DNA of 5,988 nucleotides from Aliarcobacter sp. GTDB taxonomy: Bacteria > Campylobacterota > Campylobacteria > Campylobacterales > Arcobacteraceae. The stretch spans positions 1 through 5,988 of the forward strand of contig JALRJW010000240.1 in assembly GCA_023268955.1 (NCBI GenBank). Reading direction: 5' to 3'. The notes beneath the pieces are model-generated. The model was not told the DNA's origin, did not search any database, and saw only the letters and a list, made by a program, of their open reading frames with translations. The stretch's first letter is position 1. Every line of letters begins with the position of its first letter. The position numbers were made by a program, and so were the translations under genes. Of the stretch, positions 1 to 5,368 are shown piece after piece.

Positions 1-856
1 TTTGATATTCTTCATGAATAACTTTTCGAACACTAGTTTCGATCATAGCTTGCATTTCATCTCTTGAAAATAAATACTTAATAACTTTATAAGTTTTTGC
101 ATCAATTACAGCAACATGATTTGCTGGTCCTAGAGCTACAAAAGCATATTTACCATCACTTGTTAATTTAATACCAACAGGTTGTATTAAATCTTTAAAT
201 ATTCCTGGAATTTTAAACCCTAACTTTACAATACTCTCTTTTGTTTTTGTATCAATAACCATTACTGTTCCACCAATTTCTGATGAAGCCCATACTTTAT
301 CTCCAGTTTTTGTAAACTCAATATGTCTTGGTCTTTCATCAACTAGAGTATTATGAATAATCTCTTTTGAAGTTGTATCAATCCAATGTAAGAAATTAGA
401 AGTTTCTGATGTGTTTATAGCTACTGTACCATCTGGACTAACTGCCATACCTTCAGGTTCAAGCCCAACTTCAATTTGAGAAACAACTAATTTTTTTTCA
501 ATATCAACAACAGTTACAATTCCATCATCTTCATTTGAAATATATAACTCTTTGTTATCAGGAGTTAAGGCAAATTGTTCTGGGTCTGCACCTGATGGTA
601 AATCATATAAAATTTTTCCAGTTTTTGTATCCATCGCTTGTACTGTATCATCATCACTAGCACAAATATATAATTTTGAATAATCACTTGTTAGTGTAAT
701 ACCTCTTGGTCTTTGACCTACATCATAAGTTTTTACAACTTCATCTGTTTTTGAGTCAATTACAGTGATTGTATTATCTTTTTCATTTGATACAAATACT
801 AAGTCTGCTAGTAAAGTTGAACTTAGAAAAGCTACTAATCCTATTTTTTTTAACAT
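1..856 (-). CDS. YVTN/PQQ-associated beta-propeller protein, paralogue 1 (3' end outside window, divergent tail)
   Basis: This is a periplasmic beta-propeller protein of the type linked to PQQ-dependent alcohol catabolism (TIGR03866-like); its exact biochemical role is not known. The frame starts at ATG 854-856, with AGGAG 5 nt upstream (862-866), and stays open to the left edge. Residues 1-17 form a signal peptide ending LLA. Blade repeats have the pattern 'P-x-G-[IM]-x-[LV]-[ST]-x-D' followed by 'LYIS/C...VxVxDT', and five can be followed. It aligns without gaps to the paralogue at 2638-3597 (about 83% identity by my count, positions 71-853) up to KVIKYL. The next 23 residues (FSRDEMQAMIET...) are unrelated to the paralogue, are probably helical, and replace its last blade. 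The gene lies 53 nt after the cupredoxin-like gene with no promoter box of its own, so it is probably co-transcribed with it. The family call is firm. Whether this copy is intact, a fusion or disrupted cannot be decided inside the window. Confidence 0.88.
   Translation of the reverse strand, partial: MLKKIGLVAFLSSTLLADLVFVSNEKDNTITVIDSKTDEVVKTYDVGQRPRGITLTSDYSKLYICASDDDTVQAMDTKTGKILYDLPSGADPEQFALTPDNKELYISNEDDGIVTVVDIEKKLVVSQIEVGLEPEGMAVSPDGTVAINTSETSNFLHWIDTTSKEIIHNTLVDERPRHIEFTKTGDKVWASSEIGGTVMVIDTKTKESIVKLGFKIPGIFKDLIQPVGIKLTSDGKYAFVALGPANHVAVIDAKTYKVIKYLFSRDEMQAMIETSVRKVIHEEYQ
71..853 (-). repeat. Long paralogous repeat, partner at 2815-3597
   Basis: Positions 71-853 and 2815-3597 are two same-strand copies of the beta-propeller coding sequence with a constant offset of 2744 and no indels that I could find. 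Protein identity is about 83% by manual count. Homology ends abruptly around position 68-71, just past a shared TAAATACTTAATAAC. The segment between the copies holds a porin and a cupredoxin-like gene, so recombination between copies would delete them. Confidence 0.85.
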
Positions 857-909
857 TTTTACTCCTAAAAGTTTAAAATATAATATTTAGTTATTTAAAA
901 AAACTTTTA

Positions 910-1329
910 TTATTTAACTATAAATATAGCTCTTTCTCTATCACTTTTAGCTGAAGGTAAACCTAAAGAAAAAGTACCTGGCTTAATTGGAACAAAAGTT
1001 AATTCTAATTCACCCTCATCATCAAATTCAAATCCATCTAAACCTAAAGGTCTGATTTCAATATCATTAATTACAACTTCATTAACCCAAATATTTCTAA
1101 AAAACTCAGGCCCTACAATTGGCACTTCTCTTGAACCGTCACTTTTAAGAGTAATTTTATAATATTTACCAGCTTCTAAGTTGTATGGCTTTTCAGCTAA
1201 AGCTTTACCTGCACCTATTGTAATTGGCTCTAAAGTTGTTCTAGAGTGTAGTAACCCTTTAATATTATTTGCTATTGCAAATTCACTTGTCAATACTAAT
1301 GCAGCTAAAGACAATATCAATTTTTTCAT
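910..1329 (-). CDS. Small periplasmic cupredoxin-like protein without copper ligands
   Basis: This is a 139-residue secreted protein. Start ATG 1327-1329 has AAGGA 6 nt upstream (1336-1340). Residues 1-20 (MKKLILSLAA...AIA) are a signal peptide. The mature part reads as a single beta-sandwich: 'LEAGKYYKITLKSDGSRE' (51-68), 'GPEFFRNIWVN' (73-83), then 'ELELTFVPIKPGTFSLGLP' (107-125). The last segment matches the closing strands of cupredoxins, where a Cys, a His and often a Met normally bind type 1 copper. None is present: the mature protein has no Cys and no Met, and its only His is His28 near the N terminus. A copper electron-transfer role is therefore unlikely, and a scaffold, chaperone or protein-binding role is more plausible. 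It is the first gene of a two-gene operon with beta-propeller paralogue 1 and carries the shared tandem box upstream. The fold assignment rests on pattern recognition and is moderately secure. The function is unknown. Confidence 0.7.
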   Translation of the reverse strand: MKKLILSLAALVLTSEFAIANNIKGLLHSRTTLEPITIGAGKALAEKPYNLEAGKYYKITLKSDGSREVPIVGPEFFRNIWVNEVVINDIEIRPLGLDGFEFDDEGELELTFVPIKPGTFSLGLPSAKSDRERAIFIVK

Positions 1330-1355
1330 TTTAAATCCTTTTATTAATTTAAATC

Positions 1356-1389
1356 ATGATAACAGATTGATGTAGCAAGAATGTAGCGA
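1356..1389 (-). promoter_or_regulatory. Tandem 11-bp half-site box plus -10, promoter A (cupredoxin-like/propeller 1 operon)
   Basis: Read on the minus strand: TCGCTA (1389-1384), 5 nt, TTGCTA (1378-1373), 11 nt, TATCAT (1361-1356), then the ATG at 1329. There are 43 nt between the box and the ATG. The same arrangement and spacing occurs before two other operons of this window (3659-3626 minus and 3685-3718 plus). There is no -35 hexamer at the usual 17-nt spacing, as expected of an activator-dependent promoter whose box replaces it. The predicted leader is about 20 nt. Confidence 0.6.
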
Positions 1390-1430
1390 TTTTATATTTG
1401 AGTAAAAAATTGAGAAATTTATTGTTTTGC

Positions 1431-1457
1431 TAACTTGGAGGGAGAATCTCCAAGTTA
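1431..1457 (-). terminator. Hairpin after the porin gene, probable terminator
   Basis: A perfect 10-bp inverted repeat (TAACTTGGAG 1431-1440 and CTCCAAGTTA 1448-1457) encloses a 7-nt loop, 54 nt past the porin stop. It separates the porin operon from promoter A. On the minus strand the sequence after the stem is GCAAAACAAT, with no immediate U-tract; a T-run appears only some 20 nt later (complement of 1404-1409). It may be a weak terminator or a 3'-end stabilising hairpin. Confidence 0.55.
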
Positions 1458-1511
1458 TAGTATTATTTTATGTTAGTCATTTTCAAATCTGCACGAGTAT
1501 TTAAATTTATA

Positions 1512-2609
1512 TTAAAAAGAATATTCAACTTCAATAATATATTTTTGATAATCATCATTGCTATCTTGTGCATCAACATTTACAAACAATAATCCAACTT
1601 CTAAAACATCATCAATAATTTCAATTTCTGAAGAAAGATTTAATTCTTTTTCTTTATTATCTTCATATTTTGTTTCACCATACAATGCTGTTAATGAAAT
1701 ATCTCCAATACCATAAGTAGCAGAAGCATAGATAGTTCTAGCATCTAAATCATAAACATACTTACCATCTTCAAAAGGATTTATATTATCACCTAATTCT
1801 AAATCAGAGATGATTGACCCTGCACCATCTTTATTTGTTTTAACATATCCTAAAGATACAGCTGCACCAAGTACTTCAGCATCAGCTTTTAAGTGAAAAA
1901 TTGACCCATCTTCAAATCCTGAATTTGCTTTTTCATTTGATATAGCATATTGAGCTTCAAATTCAACATTGTCCATATAATATCTTGCTTTCATACCGTA
2001 TAACTGACTTAAATCAGGTGCATTATAATAATATGGATTTAATTCAAAATCTGCTATTCCAGTATAAATAGCATCAACAACATAAATACCTTTTGTATTA
2101 TTTATTCTTTGAAATCCATCACTTAATTCATCAGCATCAGCAAATGCAATTCTATTTGAAAAACCAACTAAAATAGATGTATTTTCTAAAGCACTTGTTT
2201 CAGCTATAAATGCTTCATGATAATCTTGTAACCATTCTAAATTTAATTCTTGTCTTCCAACTTTAAACATTGAATTATTAGTTTCATATCTAATATTTGC
2301 CTCAGTTAACATAGCACTTGATTCAACGTCAGCTGCACCATTATGATTTTCGGCAAAAACATGAGCTCCTAAAAAAGCAACTTTTCCTGTAAATCCATTA
2401 TAAGATGCTGTTTCAAATCCAAGACCCACTGTTCCTGTTAACATTCCTTCATCTAGATTTGTACCACTTTTTTTTGTATGAATACCATATGTTTCTAAAG
2501 AACCAGATACCGTCCCACTTTTAAAAGCTTCATCTAAATTATCAGTAGCTAATACTAAGCTACATGATAATATTAAACCTGAAGCGATTAATCCTAAATT
2601 TCTTTTCAT
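1512..2609 (-). CDS. Outer-membrane porin, Opr-like (Campylobacterota type)
   Basis: This is a 365-residue beta-barrel channel protein for passive entry of small solutes across the outer membrane. Start ATG 2607-2609 has AAGGA 6 nt upstream (2616-2620). Residues 1-21 form a signal peptide ending VLA. The remainder is built of alternating amphipathic strands (such as GTVSGSLETYGIH, ASATYGIGDISLTALYGE and the terminal IIEVEYSF) with acidic loops. It ends in Phe after an aromatic/hydrophobic alternating strand, the usual C-terminal signal for barrel assembly. The segment VGRQELNLEWLQDYHEAF (117-134) resembles the conserved GRQ...L.....D...A region of OprD-like and epsilonproteobacterial Opr porins. 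The length (about 344 mature residues) fits a 16-18 strand porin. It begins 28 nt after beta-propeller 2 on the same strand and is most likely co-transcribed from promoter B. Linkage to PQQ-associated genes suggests uptake of an alcohol, another substrate or a metal complex, but specificity cannot be read from the sequence. Confidence 0.85.
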   Translation of the reverse strand: MKRNLGLIASGLILSCSLVLATDNLDEAFKSGTVSGSLETYGIHTKKSGTNLDEGMLTGTVGLGFETASYNGFTGKVAFLGAHVFAENHNGAADVESSAMLTEANIRYETNNSMFKVGRQELNLEWLQDYHEAFIAETSALENTSILVGFSNRIAFADADELSDGFQRINNTKGIYVVDAIYTGIADFELNPYYYNAPDLSQLYGMKARYYMDNVEFEAQYAISNEKANSGFEDGSIFHLKADAEVLGAAVSLGYVKTNKDGAGSIISDLELGDNINPFEDGKYVYDLDARTIYASATYGIGDISLTALYGETKYEDNKEKELNLSSEIEIIDDVLEVGLLFVNVDAQDSNDDYQKYIIEVEYSF

Positions 2610-2637
2610 TTTTTATCCTTATTTTTTATTCTCTAAA

Positions 2638-3597
2638 TTACTTACCTTCAGGCTTCATTGCTAAGCCCCATGGATATCTTCCAACTTTAATAGTTTTTTC
2701 AACTTTTAAATTTTCAACATCAATTACAGATACATCTCCACTTACACCATTTGTTGTATAAAGTTTTTTCTCGTCATCTGAAAACTCTAACATCCAAACT
2801 CTATTTCCAACTAATAAATACTTAATAACTTTGTAAGTTTTTGCATCAATAACAGCAACATGATTAGCAGGTCCTAAACCTACAAATGCATATTTCCCAT
2901 CACTTGTTAATTTAATCCCAACAGGCTGAATTAAATCTTTAAAGATTCTAGGAATTCTGAATTTAATTTTTGCAATTGCTTCTTTTGAAGCAGAATCAAC
3001 AACCATTACTGTTCCACCAATTTCACTTGATGCCCATACTTTATCACCAGTTTTAGTAAACTCAATATGTCTTGGTCTTTGGTCAACTAAAGTATTGTGA
3101 ATAATTTTCTTAGTTTTTGTATCTATCCAGTGTAAAAAATTTGATGTTTCAGTTGTATTGATTGCTACAGTTCCATCTGGACTTACAGCCATACCTTCTG
3201 GTTCAACACCAACTTCAATTTGTCCTAAAACTGATCTTTTTTCTGTATCAACAACTGTTACAATTGCATCATCTTCATTAGAGATATATAATTCTTTATT
3301 ATCTGGTGTTAAAGCAAATTGCTCTGGATCATCTCCAGATGGCAAATCATATATTATTTGATTAGTTTTAGTATCCATTACTTGAACTGTATCATCATCA
3401 CTTGCACAAATATACAGCTTACTATAGTCTTTACTAAGTAAAATACCTCTTGGTCTTTGACCAACATTTATTGTATTAACTACTTTATTAGTTACCGTAT
3501 CAATAACACTAATTGTGTTATCTTTTTCATTTGATACATACATAGTATCAGCAAACAAGCTAGCTGCTAATAACCCTGATATCATTATTTTTTTCAT
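2638..3597 (-). CDS. YVTN/PQQ-associated beta-propeller protein, paralogue 2 (complete)
   Basis: This is a 319-residue periplasmic seven-bladed propeller of the PQQ-dependent-catabolism-associated group (TIGR03866-like). Start ATG 3595-3597 has AAGGA 5 nt upstream (3603-3607). Residues 1-16 are a signal peptide ending LFA. Blade motifs recur every ~42 residues: PRGILLSKD...LYICAS, PEQFALTPD...LYISNE, PEGMAVSPDG, PRHIEFTKTGDKVWASSE, PVGIKLTSDGKYAFV, VWMLEFSDDEKKLYTTN and a closing PWGLAMKPEG. Each is followed by a 'VxVIDT' strand, and the first YVSNEKDNTISVIDT strand closes the ring. The family accompanies quinoprotein alcohol dehydrogenases and an ABC system; a binding or chaperone role is inferred, not demonstrated. 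It lies divergent from the substrate-binding protein gene, which belongs to the same functional group, and is followed by the porin 28 nt on. The length matches the family, so this is the intact copy. Confidence 0.9.
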   Translation of the reverse strand: MKKIMISGLLAASLFADTMYVSNEKDNTISVIDTVTNKVVNTINVGQRPRGILLSKDYSKLYICASDDDTVQVMDTKTNQIIYDLPSGDDPEQFALTPDNKELYISNEDDAIVTVVDTEKRSVLGQIEVGVEPEGMAVSPDGTVAINTTETSNFLHWIDTKTKKIIHNTLVDQRPRHIEFTKTGDKVWASSEIGGTVMVVDSASKEAIAKIKFRIPRIFKDLIQPVGIKLTSDGKYAFVGLGPANHVAVIDAKTYKVIKYLLVGNRVWMLEFSDDEKKLYTTNGVSGDVSVIDVENLKVEKTIKVGRYPWGLAMKPEGK

Positions 3598-3625
3598 AAT
3601 TATCCTTTATGTTTCACGAGTTTAG

Positions 3626-3659
3626 ATTGTATATAAAATATATAGCAAGGGTTTAGCAA
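3626..3659 (-). promoter_or_regulatory. Tandem 11-bp half-site box plus -10, promoter B (propeller 2/porin operon)
   Basis: Read on the minus strand: TTGCTA (3659-3654), 5 nt, TTGCTA (3648-3643), 11 nt, TACAAT (3631-3626), then the ATG at 3597. There are 45 nt between the box and the ATG. This is the best copy of the box: both half-sites are identical, with an 11-bp period. The spacing equals that of promoters A and C. Confidence 0.65.
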
Positions 3660-3684
3660 TCTATATAAATTTCAAAATTTTATT

Positions 3685-3718
3685 TTGCTAAAGTAAAGCT
3701 ATAATTCTTTTGTATATT
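3685..3718 (+). promoter_or_regulatory. Tandem 11-bp half-site box plus -10, promoter C (substrate-binding protein/DUF302 operon)
   Basis: Read on the plus strand: TTGCTA (3685-3690), 5 nt, AAGCTA (3696-3701), 11 nt, TATATT (3713-3718), then the ATG at 3746. There are 44 nt between the box and the ATG. The second half-site has two changes from TTGCTA. A perfect TATAAT at 3700-3705 overlaps the box end and is an alternative -10, with a poor -35 candidate TTTTAT at 3678-3683 (16-nt spacer). Which -10 is used needs a mapped transcript start. Confidence 0.55.
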
Positions 3719-3734
3719 AATATAAATAAATTCG

Positions 3735-3739
3735 AAGGA
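3735..3739 (+). promoter_or_regulatory. Ribosome binding site that fixes the start of the substrate-binding protein
   Basis: AAGGA at 3735-3739 sits 6 nt before ATG 3746-3748, which opens directly into a signal peptide (MKMLISILFL). The in-frame upstream ATG at 3710 has no such site, lies at or before the predicted -10 of promoter C, and would put twelve polar residues in front of the signal peptide. Confidence 0.85.
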
Positions 3740-3745
3740 CAAAAA

Positions 3746-4894
3746 ATGAAAATGTTAATCTCAATTTTATTTCTTATTTGTTTTGCAAATGCAAATATGT
3801 TAGAAGTAAAAATTATGTATCTTGAACAAAAGATTGAAAAACCCCCTGTATTATCAAATGTTATAGATGAACCAGAAGATTTAGGACTTCAAGGTGCTCA
3901 AATAGCTATAAAAGATAGTAATAAAAGTGCAAAATTTTTAAATCAACACTTTAGTTTAGTTGAAAAAATCTCTTATGAAAAAGAGGAATTAAAAAATGAA
4001 TTTGAAAAATTCATAAACGAAGGTAACTCTTATGTTGTATTAAATGTTGAAGATGATTTCTTAAAAGAGTTACTAAATAACCCACTTTCAAAAAAAGCTT
4101 TACTAATAAATGCTAGTAGTCAAACAACTGCTTTAAGAAAAAATTATTGTCAAACAAATCTAATCCATACAATCCCAAGTAATGCAATGCTATATGATGG
4201 TTTAATTCAATTTTTAATAAAAAGAAATTTCAAAGATATCTTTTTAATTTCTGGACAAAATCCAAAGGATAAATTAATCCTTGAAGATGCAAAAAGAGCA
4301 ATTAAAAAATTTGGAGCTAAAGTTGTGAAAGAAAAAACATGGGATGAAAACACTGATATTAGAAGAAAAGCAAGTGCAGAATTCCCTGTATTTACACAAG
4401 GTGGAGATTATGATTTAATCATGTTAGCTGATTATTATGGTGACTTTGGAGAGTTTATGTATTTTAATACTTGGCTTCCTAGACCAATAGCTGGTACACA
4501 AGGATTAACTCCTGTTGCGTGGCATAAAGTAATTGAAGCTTGGGGAGCAGCTCAAATGCAAAATAGATTTGAAAAAACAGCAAAAAGATGGATGCAATCA
4601 AAGGATTATTCAAACTGGATTGCAATTAGATCTATAATTACAGCAATTACTAAAACTAAAAGTGCTGATTTACAAAAAAATATTGACTTAATCAGATCAA
4701 AAGATTTTGATGTTGCAGCATATATGGGAAGAAAACTATCATTTAGAGATTATAACGGTCAATTAAGAATGCCAATTTCTCTTGTTCAACCAAGGGCTTT
4801 AATTTCAACTTCTCCACAAGATGGCTTTTTACATCCAACAACTGATTTAGATACTCTTGGAATCGCACCATTTGAAATGGAGTGTAAAAAGTGA
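3746..4894 (+). CDS. Periplasmic substrate-binding-like protein of the PQQ-dependent alcohol catabolism type
   Basis: This is a 382-residue periplasmic protein with the two-lobed fold of branched-chain amino acid-type binding proteins. It resembles the ABC substrate-binding family found with PQQ-dependent alcohol dehydrogenases (TIGR03863-like). I chose ATG 3746 over the in-frame ATG 3710 because it has AAGGA 6 nt upstream and begins a signal peptide (residues 1-16, ending ANA). Family-like segments are DLGLQGAQIAIKDSN near 46-59, GTQGLTPVAWHKVIEAWGAAQ at 250-270, QNRFEKTAKRWMQSKDYSNW near 272-291, LSFRDYNGQLRMP near 331-343, and PQDGFLHP...LDTLG near 357-372. The last two are, as I recall, hallmarks of this group rather than of amino acid binders. 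In other bacteria its partners are an ABC ATPase and permease, such as the Pseudomonas ped cluster system linked to quinoprotein and lanthanide-dependent growth; none is in this window. It is divergent from propeller paralogue 2 and is translationally coupled to the DUF302 gene. The ligand is unknown. Confidence 0.88.
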   Translation: MKMLISILFLICFANANMLEVKIMYLEQKIEKPPVLSNVIDEPEDLGLQGAQIAIKDSNKSAKFLNQHFSLVEKISYEKEELKNEFEKFINEGNSYVVLNVEDDFLKELLNNPLSKKALLINASSQTTALRKNYCQTNLIHTIPSNAMLYDGLIQFLIKRNFKDIFLISGQNPKDKLILEDAKRAIKKFGAKVVKEKTWDENTDIRRKASAEFPVFTQGGDYDLIMLADYYGDFGEFMYFNTWLPRPIAGTQGLTPVAWHKVIEAWGAAQMQNRFEKTAKRWMQSKDYSNWIAIRSIITAITKTKSADLQKNIDLIRSKDFDVAAYMGRKLSFRDYNGQLRMPISLVQPRALISTSPQDGFLHPTTDLDTLGIAPFEMECKK

Positions 4895-5355
4895 TTAAAA
4901 AGTTTTTAATCACTACTTTTTTAGTACTAGGATTTAATATAAATCTTAGTGCTTATGATACTTTTGATAAAGAAGAAATTTGGACTGTTAAAACAGAAAG
5001 TAATTTTCAAGATAGTTATTTAAATCTTAAAAATGAAATTATCCACAATGGTTTTGTAATAGTTCATGAGTTAGATTTAGCAAAATCAACAGGAAAAGTT
5101 GCCGAAGCTTTTGATAAAGAAGCTGTATTTAAAAAAGCTAAAAACTTAATGATTTGTAAAAGTAGTTTGACTTTACAAATGCATGAAGAAAACATCGAGA
5201 ATGTTACTTATTGTCCAATGGTTATATCAGTTTATGAATATGATAATAAGTCTTATATTTCATATAGAAAATATCATAAATATAAAGATTCAGATACTAT
5301 AAGTGATACTATTAATTCTCTTTTAAAAGAAACAATTATAAAAAGTTTGGATTAA
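4891..5355 (+). CDS. Secreted DUF302 protein
   Basis: This is a 154-residue protein that starts with GTG at 4891-4893 and overlaps the previous stop codon by 4 nt (GTGA). GGAG at 4879-4882 lies 8 nt upstream, inside the previous gene. This arrangement implies translational coupling. Residues 1-21 (MIKKFLITTFLVLGF...LSA) are a signal peptide. The rest matches the DUF302 pattern: an N-terminal strand and helix with NGFVIVHELDLA (53-64), a central helix, then the core LMICKSSLTLQMHEE (86-100) and VTYCPMVISVYEY (105-117). Cys89 and Cys108 take the places of the family's usual 'CNP' and 'lPCr' cysteines. DUF302 proteins have no settled function; some are found beside metal or redox genes. Here it is the second gene of a PQQ-catabolism-type operon, so a periplasmic redox or metal role in that system is inferred. 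Its 3' end overlaps the convergent DUF411-like gene by 3 nt. Confidence 0.85.
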   Translation: MIKKFLITTFLVLGFNINLSAYDTFDKEEIWTVKTESNFQDSYLNLKNEIIHNGFVIVHELDLAKSTGKVAEAFDKEAVFKKAKNLMICKSSLTLQMHEENIENVTYCPMVISVYEYDNKSYISYRKYHKYKDSDTISDTINSLLKETIIKSLD

Positions 5356-5368
5356 TATTTTCCAAACT
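5344..5368. terminator. Bidirectional terminator hairpin across two overlapping stop codons
   Basis: AGTTTGGA (5344-5351) and TCCAAACT (5361-5368) form a perfect 8-bp stem with a 9-nt loop. Minus-strand transcripts (DUF411-like gene) then meet TTTTATAATTGTTT. Plus-strand transcripts (DUF302 gene) meet CTTTATATGTTTTATCTT, a weaker T-rich tail. The loop contains both stop codons (5352-5354 minus and 5353-5355 plus), so the stem lies partly within each coding region. Confidence 0.6.

Noticed and set aside
866..909. Inverted repeat TAAAAGTTT (866-874) / AAACTTTTA (901-909) between the cupredoxin-like gene and propeller 1
   Set aside because: It is almost entirely A/T with a 26-nt loop, so it would be unstable and is expected by chance in such AT-rich sequence. 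I do not call it a terminator or attenuator.
1181..1375. A plus-strand open frame of 64 codons opposite the cupredoxin-like gene
   Set aside because: It lies antisense to a well-supported gene, has no convincing ribosome binding site, and shows low-complexity Asn/Ile composition.
1427..1432. A further TTGCTA on the plus strand next to the porin hairpin
   Set aside because: It is a single half-site with no partner 11 bp away, no -10 at the right distance and no plus-strand gene behind it.
2564..2761. A plus-strand open frame of 65 codons over the porin/propeller 2 junction
   Set aside because: It is an antisense shadow whose Phe/Ile-rich translation comes from AT-rich lysine/asparagine codons of the real genes.
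3158..3361. A plus-strand open frame of 67 codons opposite propeller 2
   Set aside because: It is an antisense shadow of conserved blade sequence, rich in Ser/Thr/Pro, with no ribosome binding site.
3624..3662. Inverted repeat AGATTG (3624-3629) / CAATCT (3657-3662) in the divergent promoter region
   Set aside because: It is only 6 bp, and each arm overlaps an element already explained (the -10 of promoter B and the outer half-site). It is probably coincidental.
3710..3745. A longer N terminus for the substrate-binding protein, starting at ATG 3710
   Set aside because: It adds a polar stretch before a clear signal peptide, has no ribosome binding site and overlaps the predicted -10 region. 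ATG 3746 has AAGGA at the right distance.
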